Shown here: one piece after another, positions 43,176 through 53,513 of the stretch
How positions within the stretch are numbered: the first letter of the stretch is position 1
How the letters are laid out: every line of letters starts with the position of its first letter
Source: Burkholderiaceae bacterium
GTDB lineage: Bacteria > Pseudomonadota > Gammaproteobacteria > Burkholderiales > Burkholderiaceae_F
Length of the DNA stretch: 64,000 nucleotides
Direction: 5' to 3'
Assembly (NCBI GenBank): GCA_019236735.1
Contig: JAFAIM010000012.1
Span: 62,001-126,000, forward strand
Made by a program: the position numbers and the translations under genes
The notes under the pieces: model-generated
The model's input: only the letters and a program-made list of their open reading frames with translations
Databases searched by the model: none
Told to the model about the DNA's origin: nothing

Positions 43176-44315
43176 GTGCACACATTTTCTTCGCGCCGCC
43201 GGCAGCTTGGCCTGACGCTGATCGAGGCGATGATCAGCATCGCGATCGGCCTTGTTGTCGTCAGCGCGGTTTCGTATATGTACCTCGGGTCGAAGGGCGC
43301 CTATCGCGGCAACGAATCGGTCGCGCAGATCCAGGATGCGGGGCGCTTCGCGCTGGACGCGATCACTCGTGACGTCCGGCGCACGGGCGCGCTTGGCTGC
43401 GGAACGCTGGACTCGGTCACGACGTCAACGACGATCAACATCACCGTGCTGCCCACTACAACGACCGCGGTCGATGCAACGAAGATCAACATCGATCCGC
43501 TCATCAACCAACCAATGTCGATCCGCGGCTTTCAGCCGGCCGCGTACGGAAACGGAGTGCAGACGGCGGCACCGGCTGGCTGGACCGTGCCGGCTGGTGG
43601 ACCGGCCTACTTCAACGGCGATGTGCTGCAACTGCAAATCGCTTCCGGCGCCCCGGTGCGTGTGACGACGAAACCGGATCCGGTGGCTGGCTTGATGACG
43701 ATCGCCAACAACTCCCTGAACGGCGGTCTAACGGCGAATTTCAGCAACGCAGAATACGCTTTGCTTGGCAACTGCGCGGGCGCGACGATCCTTCAGGTCG
43801 TGAACAATCCCGCACCGACCCAGTTGGTTGCGGTGCAGTTCGCGACGGGAAACGTGGCTGCTTTCAACCAGACCGATTTCGCCACCACGACTTTGCCGAC
43901 GCTGCAGCACTTCGACCAGGTGACCTACTACGTTGGGCGGGGCGCCACGTCGACTGCACTGTATCGCTATTCGCTCAGCGCTGGCACACCACCCCAGGAG
44001 GTGGTCGAGAACATCGAGGACATGGACGTCGTTTACGGCGTCGACACGAGCGGCGCGCACGCCAGCGCCAACATTTACGAGCATGCCAACTCGGTGACAG
44101 GCGCAGCCGGCAACAACTGGTCCAACGTTGTCAGCGTCCGGATCTCGGTGATCGGAGTCGGCGACCAGCTCGGCGCCGCTCCGCAACCGCAGACGCTGCT
44201 GTTCCGTGGCCCCGACCCGAATCCTGTACCGGTGCCGCAGGTCGCTGCGGACACCCGATTGCGCCAGGTTTTCACCGCAACCGCGACGCTGCGCGATCGC
44301 ATCACCCTACAGTGA
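43176..44315 (+). CDS. pilW: Type IV pilus assembly/minor pilin protein PilW
   Basis: 379 residues from GTG at 43176, one base after pilV. Prepilin segment LGLTLIEAMISIAIGLVVVS; ESVAQIQDAGRFALDAITRD and VRRTGALGCG are typical of PilW. The middle is Thr/Asn-rich and variable; the C-terminus repeats the RV(S)VIGVG-type strand and ends FTATATLRDRITL. Minor pilin of the initiation complex with PilV, PilX and PilY1. Confidence 0.9.
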   Translation: MHTFSSRRRQLGLTLIEAMISIAIGLVVVSAVSYMYLGSKGAYRGNESVAQIQDAGRFALDAITRDVRRTGALGCGTLDSVTTSTTINITVLPTTTTAVDATKINIDPLINQPMSIRGFQPAAYGNGVQTAAPAGWTVPAGGPAYFNGDVLQLQIASGAPVRVTTKPDPVAGLMTIANNSLNGGLTANFSNAEYALLGNCAGATILQVVNNPAPTQLVAVQFATGNVAAFNQTDFATTTLPTLQHFDQVTYYVGRGATSTALYRYSLSAGTPPQEVVENIEDMDVVYGVDTSGAHASANIYEHANSVTGAAGNNWSNVVSVRISVIGVGDQLGAAPQPQTLLFRGPDPNPVPVPQVAADTRLRQVFTATATLRDRITLQ

Positions 44316-44331
44316 AGCCGTCCGAAAACCG

Positions 44332-44943
44332 ATGAATCCTATGACACCCTCCACCCTCCCGCCTTCCGACCGCCCCGCGTCCGCGCTGATGAGGGCTCTC
44401 TCGCGCGAGCGGGGAATCGCGCTGATCGTCGGGCTGATCATCCTGGCGGTGCTGAGCATGATCGGCGTGGCAGCGTTCTCGGTTTCGACGCAGGAAGAGC
44501 GGATGGCCGGCAATTCGCGCGAGCGCATCCGCGCATTCGAAGCGGCCGAGGCGGCGCTTCGTAACTGCGAGTCGATCGTCGTGAACAACGCGACCGCATT
44601 CGCCGGCGCGACCACGACCACGCCCGCCCCCAACACACCCGGCATGTATCTGGCACCGCAAGACTCGTCGACCGCGACCGCTCTCGAACAAGATCCGCTC
44701 GATCTTGAAGCGACCTGGCAGACCTCGAAGACCGCTGTGAGCCAGCTTCCCGCGGCCTCGTTCCCGAGCAGCGCATTTCCGCCGGCGTGCGTTGCCGAGT
44801 GGATCCGGCTGCCGAACTCGACCTTTACGCCCGGCTCGAGAAAGAACAGCACCAACACGGTGAGCATTGCGCACATCACTGCGCACGGTTACGGACGCAA
44901 TGCCAACACAGTGGTACGGCTCGAGTCGTACTACGCCATGTAA
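44332..44943 (+). CDS. pilX: Type IV pilus assembly protein PilX
   Basis: 203 residues from ATG at 44332. Hydrophobic segment RGIALIVGLIILAVLSMIGV near 28-47 (no Glu+5, as in other PilX), followed by EERMAGNSRERIRAFEAAEA and the short C-terminal domain ending VVRLESYYAM. The frame is open upstream across pilW, but this start gives the normal PilX N-terminus. 16 nt after pilW, 38 nt before pilY1. Confidence 0.88.
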   Translation: MNPMTPSTLPPSDRPASALMRALSRERGIALIVGLIILAVLSMIGVAAFSVSTQEERMAGNSRERIRAFEAAEAALRNCESIVVNNATAFAGATTTTPAPNTPGMYLAPQDSSTATALEQDPLDLEATWQTSKTAVSQLPAASFPSSAFPPACVAEWIRLPNSTFTPGSRKNSTNTVSIAHITAHGYGRNANTVVRLESYYAM

Positions 44944-44981
44944 TCGCCAACCGCCCAAACCATCCGCGACGGAGACCTTCC

Positions 44982-47900
44982 ATGCATCGATCGCCGCTGA
45001 TCAGAAGTCTTGTCACCGCAGCCGGGCTGTGGTTGACCGCCGCCGCCGCGTGGGCGCAGTACGCCATATCGGAGCTTCCGGCGCTGACCGCGCAGCCGCC
45101 GACCAATGTCGTGATAGATATGGACGACTCGGGCAGTATGCGGTGGGCGTACGTTCCGGACTCGTACGGCGCCTGCACCGGCACGCGCCGGTTCAATTCC
45201 GGACAGTTCAACGCGCTCGCGTACAACCCATACATTACCTATCCGGCCCCCGTCAAAATCGATAACACGTTGAGCCCGCCGCTGCAGACGCTGACGACCA
45301 GCTTTACGCAGGCATGGATCGACGGCTTCAACACGGCAGCCGGTGCGGTCGACCTGTCGACCGCTTATGCGCCGACCGCCGAGTACTCGCCGGGCAGCAC
45401 AAGCCAGACGTTTTCGCCGCATCCTAGCCAGGATATGACGACGATTTCGGGGGGAGCCGCACCCGCCTCGAATGGCGCGCTCCCATTTTCGGTCGCGCCG
45501 ATGGCCAGCAGGATGGTCGCGCTGGCGATCCAGACTTCCGGCTCCTCCGGCAGTTGCGGTGGGTCGTACGGTGGCAACGGCGGTGGCGGCGGCGGCGGCA
45601 ACCAGTTCGGGCCGCATAGCGGGAGCAACTCCGAGACCGGCGTACCCGCCTACTACTACATATACGATCCGACGTTCACCAACTCCTCGGCCGCCTCGTG
45701 CGGGTCGACCTCGCAGAACGACGACAACTGCTACCGGTACGTCCGGGTCACGAACACCTCCGGTCCTGGATCCAGCGACGAGCGGCCGAACTTCGCCAAC
45801 TGGTACTCGTTCTACCGCACTCGGCACCTGATGATCGCGAGCGCCGGTGCAATATCGATGGCCGACTCGACTCTGACGCAGACGCGGGTGACGTGGCGCG
45901 CGCTGAATACCTGCACCGACATGGTTGCCGGCAACGACTGTTCAGGCTGGGACGGCGTCGTTGTCGATAACCGGCTCCGCACCTTCAGCGGCTCTCAGCA
46001 GACGAATTTCTATAAATGGCTGCAACGGGTTCCGGCCGCCCAGCCGACGCCACAGCGCTCGACCTTGAGCTACATCGGCGACTATTTCAGCGCGCCGTCG
46101 TCGTCCAATACCGCGCTCGGAACCACCGCGCTCGGCGCCAACGGCCCGTACGGCATCAACCCGAACCAGCCGACGACCAACGCCGCCAGCGCCGAGCTCG
46201 CGTGCGTTCGCAACTACGGGATCGTGCTGACCGACGGCCAGTGGAACCAGGACAGCAGCAACGCCTTTTTCGGCGCGGCCGATGCTACCGCGACGACGCT
46301 GCCAGACGGTACCGCCTACAGTCCAACGGCGACGCCGATCTACGGCAACGACAACAATCAGAACACGCTGTCCGACGTCTCCTTCCATTATTGGTCAACC
46401 AACCTGCGTCCCGACCTCACCGGCGCCGCCGGTGCGACATTGCCGTCGCCGTACTGCCCGCTTGGCGGAACCACGAGCGGCCCGAACCCGACGTGCGTCA
46501 ACTACTGGGATCCGCGCAACGATCCGGCGACCTGGGTGCACCTGACAACCTTCACGATCGGCGTCGGGATGACCAGCACGATGAATGTGGCGGGCATACC
46601 TTGGTGGGGCAACGACTTCACCACACAGTACACGCAGCCGGGATACCTGAACCTGTGGAACGGCACGAATGCCTGGCCGGCGATCAGCAACGGCGCGATG
46701 TCGGGTGACGTCGGGAAGGCGTACGACCTGTGGCACGCGGCGCTCAACAGCCGGGGCCTGGCATTCAGCGCCGAGAGTCCGGCCGACCTGATCAGCTCGT
46801 TCCAACAGACGATGAACCGCATCAAGGCGTCGCTCCCCGCGCAGACCGCGATTTCGACCAATTCGACCAGCCTGGCCACTGGGACGGTCGAATACGGGGC
46901 CTCGTATGACCCGGTCGACTGGAGCGGCAGGGTAAAGGCCTTCGCGTTCTCGAGCACTACCGGCACGTTCAGCACGACCCCAATCTGGACCACAGATGCC
47001 ACCAGCCCATTCGGCGGACCCGGCGCGCGCAGCATCTACACGTCCAACGATGCGTTCACGTTCGGAGGCACTCCTCCGAACCCGCCGATCGCGTCGGTGG
47101 GCAAGGGCATACAGTTCGTGAGCACCGACCTGTCGTTCCAGCCGATCTGGGCGCGGGCGATGGGAATAAACGCGACGCCACAGCAGGGCACCGACACGCT
47201 GAACTGGTTGCGAGGAGATACGAGCAAGGAAATTCGCTTCCCCAACGGCGATTTCCGCAACCGCGTCACAACGGTTTTGGGTGACATCGTCGATTCGTCG
47301 CCGGTATTCGCCTGGCACGACGATTTCGGCTACGCAGGGCTTCCTGAGGGTGGACCGGGAGGAGCGACGTACCAGTCGTTCGTGATGAGCAAAGGCAGTT
47401 CGGCCGGGTCGATCTACAAGGCACAGGGAATGGTCTACGTCGGCGCCAACGACGGCATGCTGCACGGCTTCGACGCTACAACCGGACAGGAAGTGTTCGC
47501 GTATGTGCCGCACGACGTCGTGCCGAACCTGCCTGCGCTGGCGCAACTATCGTATTCGCACCGATTCTACGTCGACCAGACTCCGTATGTCGGCGACGCC
47601 TGCGTTGGTTCCGGCCCGGGCAGCTGCACCTGGAAGAGCGTGCTGGTCGGCACCACCGGCGCCGGCGGCCAGAGCGTGTTCGCGCTCGATGTAACCAACC
47701 CGAACACGATGGAATCCGGTAGCGGAACAGGCAACGTGCTGTGGGACTTGGACGGATATGGCGCGACCAACCCGAACGGTGATCCCGACCTTGGCTTCAC
47801 GATTGGCACGCCCACGATCGCGCGGCTGAATAGCGGCGACTGGGTGGCGGTCTTCGGCAACGGCTATCTGAGCCAACGCGGCTGCGCGGTGCTGTTCCTT

Positions 47901-48989
47901 GTTCGGCTGTCGGACGGGGTGATTACGAAAATCGACACCTCGGGTCTGGCTTCGACCGCCACGTGCACCGCGAGCAATATCAACGCGTCCAATGGACTGG
48001 GGACGGTGACGCTGGCCCCGGACCCGACCAACAATCTGATCACCGGCTTCATTTACGTCGGCGATCTGATGGGGAACATGTGGAAATTCGACGTGCGGAC
48101 GACAAGCGCTAGCGGCGGCACTATCGCAGGTGGGTTCAAGCTGTTCTCCGCTTCGCCGAGCTGCGCGGCTTCTCCGACGACGTGCAAACCGATCACCGCC
48201 GCGCCGGTGCTTGGTCCTGCATTGCCGGGAATGACCGGCTCGATGGTGTACTTCGGTACCGGGCGCCTGTTCGCGGTCGGCGACCTTGCCACGACCTCGA
48301 CACAGAGTTTCTACGGCATCCTGGACAATGGCAGCACGACGACGGTGAGCGCCGGCTCCCTGGTGCAGCAGACGATCACCGACAGCGGAACCACGCGCAC
48401 GGTCAGCACGAATCCGGTGAACCCCCCCAAGATGGGCTGGTTCATGAACCTGCCCGATTCGGGTGAGCGAGTGACGGTCGCGCCGGTGCTGTTCGACGGC
48501 TTTGTGCTTTTCGATACCGACGTTCCGACGTCCAGCAGCTGCAGCTCCGGCGGATCGGGCTGGACGATGGCCGTCTCGGCCACCAGCAGCATCGTTGGGG
48601 GACTGAATCCGTTCACCGGAACCAGCCCCGGTGTGAATGGCGTCCTCTTCACCTACGGCCTCCCCGAGGGTCTTCAGATCTTTACGACGCCTTCGAGCCC
48701 CGGCAACCCCGGTGGCCCCGGTGGCCCGGGTAACAAGGGTGGCGGGAGTGGCCCGGGTGGCCCGGGTGGCCCGGGTAACCCAGGTGGCCCTGGTAACCCC
48801 GGTGGCCCGGGTGGCCCACTCACGGGGCCGCCAGTGCCGCCGGGACCGCCAGGGACATCGAGAGGGCCGGGTGGTAACACCAACTGTGGTGCATCGGCGA
48901 ACACTTCCGGAACCAGTGGCGGTGCGAGCGCCGGACTCACCTTCTGCCCAGTTCAGGGGAGAATCGCCTGGCACGAGCTGGCGGACTGA
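44982..48989 (+). CDS. pilY1: Type IV pilus tip adhesin/biogenesis protein PilY1
   Basis: 1335 residues from ATG at 44982, GGAG 7 nt upstream. Signal peptide ends AAAAWA-QY. The N-terminal half has a von Willebrand A-like region with [10 protein letters not shown], the C-terminal half the quinoprotein-type beta-propeller ([35 protein letters not shown]), as in PilY1. Unusual: residues about 1241-1298 are collagen-like Gly-x-y triplets ([12 protein letters not shown], then [14 protein letters not shown]) after the propeller. PilY1 caps the pilus, takes part in adhesion and Ca-dependent retraction. Largest gene of the operon. Confidence 0.93.
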   Translation: MHRSPLIRSLVTAAGLWLTAAAAWAQYAISELPALTAQPPTNVVIDMDDSGSMRWAYVPDSYGACTGTRRFNSGQFNALAYNPYITYPAPVKIDNTLSPPLQTLTTSFTQAWIDGFNTAAGAVDLSTAYAPTAEYSPGSTSQTFSPHPSQDMTTISGGAAPASNGALPFSVAPMASRMVALAIQTSGSSGSCGGSYGGNGGGGGGGNQFGPHSGSNSETGVPAYYYIYDPTFTNSSAASCGSTSQNDDNCYRYVRVTNTSGPGSSDERPNFANWYSFYRTRHLMIASAGAISMADSTLTQTRVTWRALNTCTDMVAGNDCSGWDGVVVDNRLRTFSGSQQTNFYKWLQRVPAAQPTPQRSTLSYIGDYFSAPSSSNTALGTTALGANGPYGINPNQPTTNAASAELACVRNYGIVLTDGQWNQDSSNAFFGAADATATTLPDGTAYSPTATPIYGNDNNQNTLSDVSFHYWSTNLRPDLTGAAGATLPSPYCPLGGTTSGPNPTCVNYWDPRNDPATWVHLTTFTIGVGMTSTMNVAGIPWWGNDFTTQYTQPGYLNLWNGTNAWPAISNGAMSGDVGKAYDLWHAALNSRGLAFSAESPADLISSFQQTMNRIKASLPAQTAISTNSTSLATGTVEYGASYDPVDWSGRVKAFAFSSTTGTFSTTPIWTTDATSPFGGPGARSIYTSNDAFTFGGTPPNPPIASVGKGIQFVSTDLSFQPIWARAMGINATPQQGTDTLNWLRGDTSKEIRFPNGDFRNRVTTVLGDIVDSSPVFAWHDDFGYAGLPEGGPGGATYQSFVMSKGSSAGSIYKAQGMVYVGANDGMLHGFDATTGQEVFAYVPHDVVPNLPALAQLSYSHRFYVDQTPYVGDACVGSGPGSCTWKSVLVGTTGAGGQSVFALDVTNPNTMESGSGTGNVLWDLDGYGATNPNGDPDLGFTIGTPTIARLNSGDWVAVFGNGYLSQRGCAVLFLVRLSDGVITKIDTSGLASTATCTASNINASNGLGTVTLAPDPTNNLITGFIYVGDLMGNMWKFDVRTTSASGGTIAGGFKLFSASPSCAASPTTCKPITAAPVLGPALPGMTGSMVYFGTGRLFAVGDLATTSTQSFYGILDNGSTTTVSAGSLVQQTITDSGTTRTVSTNPVNPPKMGWFMNLPDSGERVTVAPVLFDGFVLFDTDVPTSSSCSSGGSGWTMAVSATSSIVGGLNPFTGTSPGVNGVLFTYGLPEGLQIFTTPSSPGNPGGPGGPGNKGGGSGPGGPGGPGNPGGPGNPGGPGGPLTGPPVPPGPPGTSRGPGGNTNCGASANTSGTSGGASAGLTFCPVQGRIAWHELAD
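48702..48876 (+). repeat. Collagen-like Gly-Xaa-Pro coding repeat in pilY1
   Basis: About 175 bp of near-identical 9- and 12-bp units built from GGTGGCCCGGGT and GGTAACCCC variants. They encode some 13 consecutive triplets with Pro in the third place. One unit has Ser in the Gly place (GGGSGP). Such repeats expand and contract by slippage, so length may differ between strains. Confidence 0.85.
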
Positions 48990-49018
48990 GCCGAATGAAT
49001 TCGGGAGGGGCGATTGCC

Positions 49019-49558
49019 ATGGGTTGCGCGGACATCCACAACAGCCGCGCGCGCGGCTTCACACTGCTCGAGGCCCTGGTCGCGATGGCACTGATCGCCA
49101 TTCTGGCGGCGATCGCGATCCCGCAGTATTCGGCCTACACAATTCGGGGCCAGCGCGGCGCGGCGAAAGCCGCGCTGCAGCAGGCTGCGCAGTACCTGGA
49201 GCGCAATTACACGGCGAACGGCTGCTACGACTTTGACACGGCGGCGAATGCCTGCGCTGCGACGGCTGCTCTGCCGAGCCCGTATTCACCGAACGGCGGC
49301 GGCGCGATCACCTATGTGCTCAGCGTGACTTTCCCCGCCAATCCCACCGTGGGTCAGACCTACCAACTCGCTGCTGCGCCTTGTGGAACTGCCGCCGCGG
49401 GTTGCGCGGTCGCGGGCAGCAATACGACGTTCACGGATCCGACGTGCGGGGCGCTCACACTCGACAACACCGGCCAGCAGGGCGTCGATCAGCCCGGCAC
49501 TGGACAGGGAGCACCCGTTTTTACGCCCGCGCTCGTGGCCACCTGCTGGCAACGCTGA
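49019..49558 (+). CDS. pilE: PilE-like type IV (minor) pilin
   Basis: 179 residues from ATG at 49019, because GGGAGGGG lies 8 nt upstream; an ATG at 48995 is also in frame. Prepilin segment RGFTLLEALVAMALIAILAA then IAIPQYSAY. C-terminal Cys pair sets (GCYDFDTAANAC, CGTAAAGCAV, DPTCGAL, TCWQR) suggest a disulphide-bonded D-region. Family: PilE/ComP-type minor pilin rather than the main PilA. Last gene of the pilus operon, 29 nt after pilY1; converges with a cytochrome gene. Confidence 0.85.
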   Translation: MGCADIHNSRARGFTLLEALVAMALIAILAAIAIPQYSAYTIRGQRGAAKAALQQAAQYLERNYTANGCYDFDTAANACAATAALPSPYSPNGGGAITYVLSVTFPANPTVGQTYQLAAAPCGTAAAGCAVAGSNTTFTDPTCGALTLDNTGQQGVDQPGTGQGAPVFTPALVATCWQR

Positions 49559-49560
49559 CC

Positions 49561-50022
49561 TTACGGCTCCTTGAAGCTCGCCCCGGCCTGATCGGCCATC
49601 CACGCCACCGCTCGCGCGACCTCCTGCGGGTCCAGGTCCGCGCCCCCTCCTTTGGGCGGCATCGCCTTGAAACCCTCGGTCGCGTGCTTGACCAGCGTGT
49701 CGAACCCTTGCCCGATGCGGGGGCCCCAGGCCTTCTTGTCGCCCACCTTCGGTGCGCCGGCCACCCCCGCACCGTGGCACGCAATGCATAAGCCCGAGTA
49801 GACCGTCTGGCCGCTGCGCAGCGCATGCGCTGCCGGCGCAGCGGCGACGAATTCCTCGTGCGCCATCGGTGCCAGGCGCGCAGCGACCGCCTCGGGGGTC
49901 ATCGCCGCGGCCGAGGACGCCGCCAACGGCGGGTATGCGAAGCTGCCCGCGATCACCACCACCACAGCAATCGCGACGCAGACCGGCAGGTACACAGGAA
50001 AGATGCGCGAGGATGAGGCCAC
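49561..50022 (-). CDS. Cytochrome c5-family protein
   Basis: 153 residues from GTG at 50022 (MASSSRIFPVYLPVCVAIAV) with AAGGA 9 nt upstream; the frame is open 42 codons further. N-terminal membrane anchor or signal (VYLPVCVAIAVVVVIAG), then one c-type heme motif CIACH and a distal Met in KAMPPKGG. Ending VAWMADQAGASFKEP is typical of class I c5-type cytochromes. It carries electrons in the periplasm. Single gene facing the pilus operon, 2 nt apart. Confidence 0.92.
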   Translation of the reverse strand: MASSSRIFPVYLPVCVAIAVVVVIAGSFAYPPLAASSAAAMTPEAVAARLAPMAHEEFVAAAPAAHALRSGQTVYSGLCIACHGAGVAGAPKVGDKKAWGPRIGQGFDTLVKHATEGFKAMPPKGGGADLDPQEVARAVAWMADQAGASFKEP

Positions 50023-50201
50023 CGTTGGGTTTCCTTGCGAAAGGGTGGGAATCGGCGATCTGCGCGCAAGTATATCGGCGCGAATGGGCGTTACATCGGG
50101 CCACACATCTGGCGGCGTCTGTCGCCGCCGCATTTGTCGCGGCCGCACTTGTCGCGCCCGTTGGACGGTCCGAAGCGCAGTCGGTAAGCTCCTCGCTGCA
50201 C

Positions 50202-50277
50202 GCGCCTGTAGCTCAGTGGATAGAGTGACGGCCTCCGAAGCCGTAGGTCGCAGGTTCGACTCCTGTCAGGCGCGCCA
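50202..50277 (+). tRNA. tRNA-Arg (CCG)
   Basis: 76 nt with the CCA end encoded. Acceptor stem GCGCCTG/CAGGCGC, TTCGACT-type T loop, anticodon stem ACGGC/GCCGT with loop CTCCGAA giving anticodon CCG, which reads CGG (Arg). The D stem has a G-T pair. It stands alone; a 6-bp stem (CCGTTC/GAACGG, 50285-50308) without a T-run follows 8 nt later. Confidence 0.97.
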
Positions 50278-50378
50278 CTTCTGACCGTTCCGATACTGCT
50301 CCGAACGGCGAGCGCCCGTGCCACCAAGCTGACGCAACCGGTTGCCGGCAGAACCCGTTCGCGGGTAACCTGTTTCCC

Positions 50379-50591
50379 ATGAGGCAGCCGACCGTTTCGC
50401 GCAACCCCGAGATCATGGGGGGAACCGCCGTATTCCACGGGACAAGAGTTCCCGTGCAGACGCTGCTGGACTACCTCGAGGCGGGTGAGTCGATCGATGA
50501 TTTCCTGGAGGGATTTCCGACGGTGACCCGCGAGCTTGTCATCGCCTTCCTGGAGGAGGCAAAGGAGCGCGTGATCGACGCGGCCCCGTGA
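50379..50591 (+). CDS. DUF433 antitoxin
   Basis: 70 residues. The DUF433 pattern is complete: RNPEIMGGTAVFHGTRVPVQ, then LLDYLEAGESIDDFLEGFPT and VTRELVIAFLEEAKERV. DUF433 proteins are antitoxins of the DUF433/DUF5615 modules, acting as DNA-binding partners that neutralise the PIN-like toxin. Its stop codon overlaps the start of the toxin gene by 4 nt (GTGA). It lies 100 nt after tRNA-Arg. Confidence 0.88.
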   Translation: MRQPTVSRNPEIMGGTAVFHGTRVPVQTLLDYLEAGESIDDFLEGFPTVTRELVIAFLEEAKERVIDAAP

Positions 50592-50911
50592 GAGTACTGC
50601 TCGACGAGTGCGTGGATCGACGTCTGGCCCGCGACATCGTCGGCCACGACGTCAAGACCGCCCGCCAAATGGGCTGGTCCACGATCAAGAACGGCGAGCT
50701 GCTGGCCCTGGCGTCGCAGAACTTCGACGTATTCGTCACGGTGGACAGGAACCTCGTTTTTCAGCAGAACCTCAAGGCATTATCGGTTGCGGTCATTGTC
50801 CTTCGGGCAAGAACAAATCGCCTCGCAGACTTGAAACCTCTGGTACCGAGCCTGCTCGCCGCCATCGAAGCGGCCGCACCGGGTGTACCGAGATTCGTCG
50901 GCGACGGTTGA
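50588..50911 (+). CDS. DUF5615 PIN-like toxin
   Basis: 107 residues from GTG at 50588. DUF5615 signature RVLLDECVDRRLARDIVGHD, with the acidic PIN-type residues D6/E7 and FVTVDRNLVFQQN near 55-67. This family is predicted to be an RNase toxin of the type II module with DUF433. Most residues of the family core are present, so it looks active. Confidence 0.88.
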   Translation: MRVLLDECVDRRLARDIVGHDVKTARQMGWSTIKNGELLALASQNFDVFVTVDRNLVFQQNLKALSVAVIVLRARTNRLADLKPLVPSLLAAIEAAAPGVPRFVGDG

Positions 50912-50912
50912 C

Positions 50913-50951
50913 GCCGGCGCGCTGGCCGCCGGCGCGCTGGCCGCCGGCGCG
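50913..50951 (+). repeat. Tandem 15-bp repeat between toxin and DUF971 gene
   Basis: GCCGGCGCGCTGGCC occurs twice in perfect tandem (50913-50927, 50928-50942), followed by 9 nt of a third copy. Each unit contains a short palindrome. It begins at the toxin stop and ends 25 nt before the DUF971 gene, in the ribosome-site or promoter region of that operon. Confidence 0.85.
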
Positions 50952-50976
50952 TATCATCCTTCGCGGATTTCAAGCC

Positions 50977-51423
50977 ATGAGCGGACTTTCTCCCGACTCG
51001 CCCCGGCCGACCGAGATCACGCTGCACACGGAGTCGCGCGTATTGGAGATCGCGTTCAGCGACGGCTCGACGTTCCGGCTGCCGTACGAGTTCCTGCGCG
51101 TGCATTCGCCGTCGGCGGAGGTGCGGGGACACGGCCCGGGGCAGGAGCAATTGCAGGTCGGTAAACGCGATGTGACGATCGTCTCGGCCGAGCCCGTTGG
51201 CCATTACGGACTGCAGCCGACGTTTTCGGACGGTCATTCCACCGGGATTTACTCCTGGGACCTGCTGTACGAGCTGGGGATGAATCAGGATCAGTTGTGG
51301 GCGCAGTACCTGGAACGGCTGCAGGCAGCGGAGGCGAGCCGCGATCCCTCCGCGCCTGGCGGCGCTACGGAGAGCAGGCCCGCCGCACCGGTAGAGCACG
51401 GCTGCGGGCGACACGGACACTGA
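50977..51423 (+). CDS. DUF971 protein
   Basis: 148 residues from ATG at 50977 ([20 protein letters not shown]). The domain, about 30-110, has [47 protein letters not shown] and the [18 protein letters not shown] stretch. DUF971 resembles the GBBH-like N-terminal domain of some oxygenases. The C-terminal tail ends HGCGRHGH, a His/Cys cluster that could bind metal. It lies 1 nt before ubiE, the usual partner in Betaproteobacteria; role in ubiquinone synthesis is not shown. Confidence 0.9.
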   Translation: MSGLSPDSPRPTEITLHTESRVLEIAFSDGSTFRLPYEFLRVHSPSAEVRGHGPGQEQLQVGKRDVTIVSAEPVGHYGLQPTFSDGHSTGIYSWDLLYELGMNQDQLWAQYLERLQAAEASRDPSAPGGATESRPAAPVEHGCGRHGH

Positions 51424-51424
51424 T

Positions 51425-52168
51425 ATGACGGGTTCGGATCGCACGACCGACTTCGGGTTCCAGCGCGTCGCCGAGACCGAGAAGGCTGAGCGAGTCGAGC
51501 ACGTCTTCAGTTCGGTCGCGCCGCGCTACGACTTGATGAACGACGTACTTTCGGGCGGCTTGCACCGCCTGTGGAAGACCTTCACGATCCGCCAGGCCGC
51601 CGTACGCCCGGGAATGCGCGTGCTGGACGTAGCATCCGGCACCGGCGACCTGGCACGAGCGTTCACGCGCGAGGTTGGTCCCGAAGGGGTCGTCGTGATG
51701 ACCGACATCAATCAGCGAATGCTGACCGCCGGGCGCGATCGCTTGTTGGACGAAGGCCGGATCGTTCCGGCCGTGCGCTGCGATGCCGAGCGCCTGCCGT
51801 TTCCCGACCGAAGCTTCGACGTTGTAACGGTGGCCTTTGGTCTGCGAAACATGACGCACAAAGAGGAGGCGCTGGCTCAGATGCGCCGCGTGCTGCGGCC
51901 TGGCGGACGCCTTCTGGTGCTGGAGTTCTCCCGCATCTGGCAGCCCCTCGCGCCGCTGTACGACGCCTATTCCATGCATGTGATGCCGTGGCTCGGCGAA
52001 CGGATCGCCGGCGACGGTGCCAGCTACCGCTACCTCGCCGAATCGATCCGGGTGCACCCGTCGCAAGATGAGCTCGCTCGGCTGATGGAACGCGCGGGAC
52101 TCGAGCGGGTCGAATGGTTCAACTTCGCCGCCGGCATCTGCGCCTTGCATGTGGGCTATGCACTCTGA
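51425..52168 (+). CDS. ubiE: Demethylubiquinol/demethylmenaquinol C-methyltransferase
   Basis: SAM-dependent C-methylation in ubiquinone (and menaquinone) synthesis. 247 residues. The family signature [17 protein letters not shown] and SAM-binding [14 protein letters not shown] are near 37-90; [13 protein letters not shown] and [12 protein letters not shown] follow. Length normal. The last 20 nt overlap the next gene. Part of a ubi block with ubiJ and ubiB. Confidence 0.97.
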   Translation: MTGSDRTTDFGFQRVAETEKAERVEHVFSSVAPRYDLMNDVLSGGLHRLWKTFTIRQAAVRPGMRVLDVASGTGDLARAFTREVGPEGVVVMTDINQRMLTAGRDRLLDEGRIVPAVRCDAERLPFPDRSFDVVTVAFGLRNMTHKEEALAQMRRVLRPGGRLLVLEFSRIWQPLAPLYDAYSMHVMPWLGERIAGDGASYRYLAESIRVHPSQDELARLMERAGLERVEWFNFAAGICALHVGYAL

Positions 52169-52892
52169 AGCGAATCTGCTCCGTTGGCTGATCGCGGCTT
52201 CGGCCCTGGTGCTTGCGACGAGCGCGAACGCCGGCACCGCGTCCGCCGCTACCGATGTATCTGCTTCAGCGCGTTATTGGTGGATCGGCCTGCTGGCGAT
52301 GCTCGTGGGCGTACTCGCGTTGGTGGCGTGGCTTGCACGCCGTCGCTCGCGCAACCTGTCCGAAACACCGACGTACAGCGAGGGCTGGCAGGGAATCGGC
52401 GGGCCGTCGTATTCCCCAGGGCCGGTCACGGTGCGCCTGGATCCTCGCACCGGAAACGTGGACGCGATCGGCGGAAGCGTGCGAACGATACCGCTTCCGC
52501 CGCGATCCGAACGCCGGCCGTTCGGGGTGCCGGACAACTTCGACGCGCCGGCGTTTCTGGCCGATGCGCGCCAGTCGTTCGTGCGGTTGCAGTCGGCGTG
52601 GGATCGTTCAGATCTGCGCGAACTGGATGAGTGCACGACCGACGAGATGTTCAACGCGCTCACTCACGAGCTGCGCGTTCGCACGGGGCCCACCCGGACC
52701 GAAGTGGTCGAGTTGACCGCGAGCCTGCTCGGGATCGAGACCGCATCGGGCGAGTACCGTGCCAGCGTGCGGTTCTCGGGCAACCTGAAGGTGAACGGCG
52801 AAGACGAACGTCTGGACGAAGTCTGGAACCTGTCCCGACCCGTCGACGGTTCGACGGGATGGCTGCTGGCAGGGATCCAGCAGCTCAATTGA
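52149..52892 (+). CDS. Tim44-like domain protein
   Basis: 247 residues; ATG at 52149 or 52158. Signal peptide ([19 protein letters not shown]), one membrane segment ([20 protein letters not shown], about 43-62), then a Tim44-like domain (about 125-245: [56 protein letters not shown]). In mitochondria Tim44 tethers import machinery; bacterial relatives have no settled function. It overlaps both ubiE (20 nt) and ubiJ (4 nt, TTGA). Confidence 0.88.
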   Translation: MWAMHSEANLLRWLIAASALVLATSANAGTASAATDVSASARYWWIGLLAMLVGVLALVAWLARRRSRNLSETPTYSEGWQGIGGPSYSPGPVTVRLDPRTGNVDAIGGSVRTIPLPPRSERRPFGVPDNFDAPAFLADARQSFVRLQSAWDRSDLRELDECTTDEMFNALTHELRVRTGPTRTEVVELTASLLGIETASGEYRASVRFSGNLKVNGEDERLDEVWNLSRPVDGSTGWLLAGIQQLN

Positions 52893-53506
52893 ATCGCAAG
52901 CGGCCGCCCGTGCTGCAGCAGTTCGTCTCCGACGCGGCTTGCCAGGCGTTGAACCACTTGCTGCGGCGGGAGCGCGCCGGGCGAGAACTGCTGATCCCGT
53001 TGGCCGGGCGAACTGCGCGCATTGCCGCTGGCCCGTTGGATATGACCTTCGAGATCGCCGCCGACGGTTCGCTGCGCACGGGGCGAGCCCAGCCGGACGT
53101 CACGATCGAGATCGATTCCCGCTCGATTGCGACCGCACTGTCGGCAATGTCGGAGCCGGGAGCGCTGTCGGAACCGGCCGCATTGTTGGAGAAAGCCAGC
53201 GTGCATGGCGACGCTGCACTCGCGCAAGCGGTGATGCAGGTTGCCGCTCGCCTGCGCCCTGACCCGGAAGAGGATCTGTCGCGTGTGGTCGGCGATGCTG
53301 CCGCAGTGCGCGTCGTCGCCGCATTGCGAGCGGCCCATCACGGCGCGCGCGATGTCGGTGCGCGCGCCGCGCGCCAACTGGCCGACTATCTTGCGGGCGA
53401 GCAGGCCTGGCTGGCTTCGCGCGGCCCGTTCGAGCGCTTTGCAGCCGAGGTGAACGAACTGGCCCGGGCGGCCGAGCGCCTGGTCGAGCGCGCCGGCGGG
53501 TTGTAG
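52889..53506 (+). CDS. ubiJ: Ubiquinone biosynthesis accessory factor UbiJ
   Basis: An SCP2-type lipid-binding protein of the Ubi complex. 205 residues from TTG at 52889, which overlaps the previous stop; no ATG or GTG near the conserved start. The SCP2 fold spans about 20-105 ([51 protein letters not shown]). The C-terminal part is helical ([14 protein letters not shown]...AERLVERAG). Between ubiE and ubiB, 7 nt before ubiB. Confidence 0.92.
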   Translation: MNRKRPPVLQQFVSDAACQALNHLLRRERAGRELLIPLAGRTARIAAGPLDMTFEIAADGSLRTGRAQPDVTIEIDSRSIATALSAMSEPGALSEPAALLEKASVHGDAALAQAVMQVAARLRPDPEEDLSRVVGDAAAVRVVAALRAAHHGARDVGARAARQLADYLAGEQAWLASRGPFERFAAEVNELARAAERLVERAGGL

Positions 53507-53513
53507 CAAGGCG

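Noticed and set aside
48698-48876. CRISPR-like repeats
   Set aside because: The periodic sequence is the coding repeat of the collagen-like tail, with no spacers of constant length.
46395-48974. Long minus-strand open frames opposite pilY1
   Set aside because: Antisense shadows of a certain gene, made by its GC-rich repeats.
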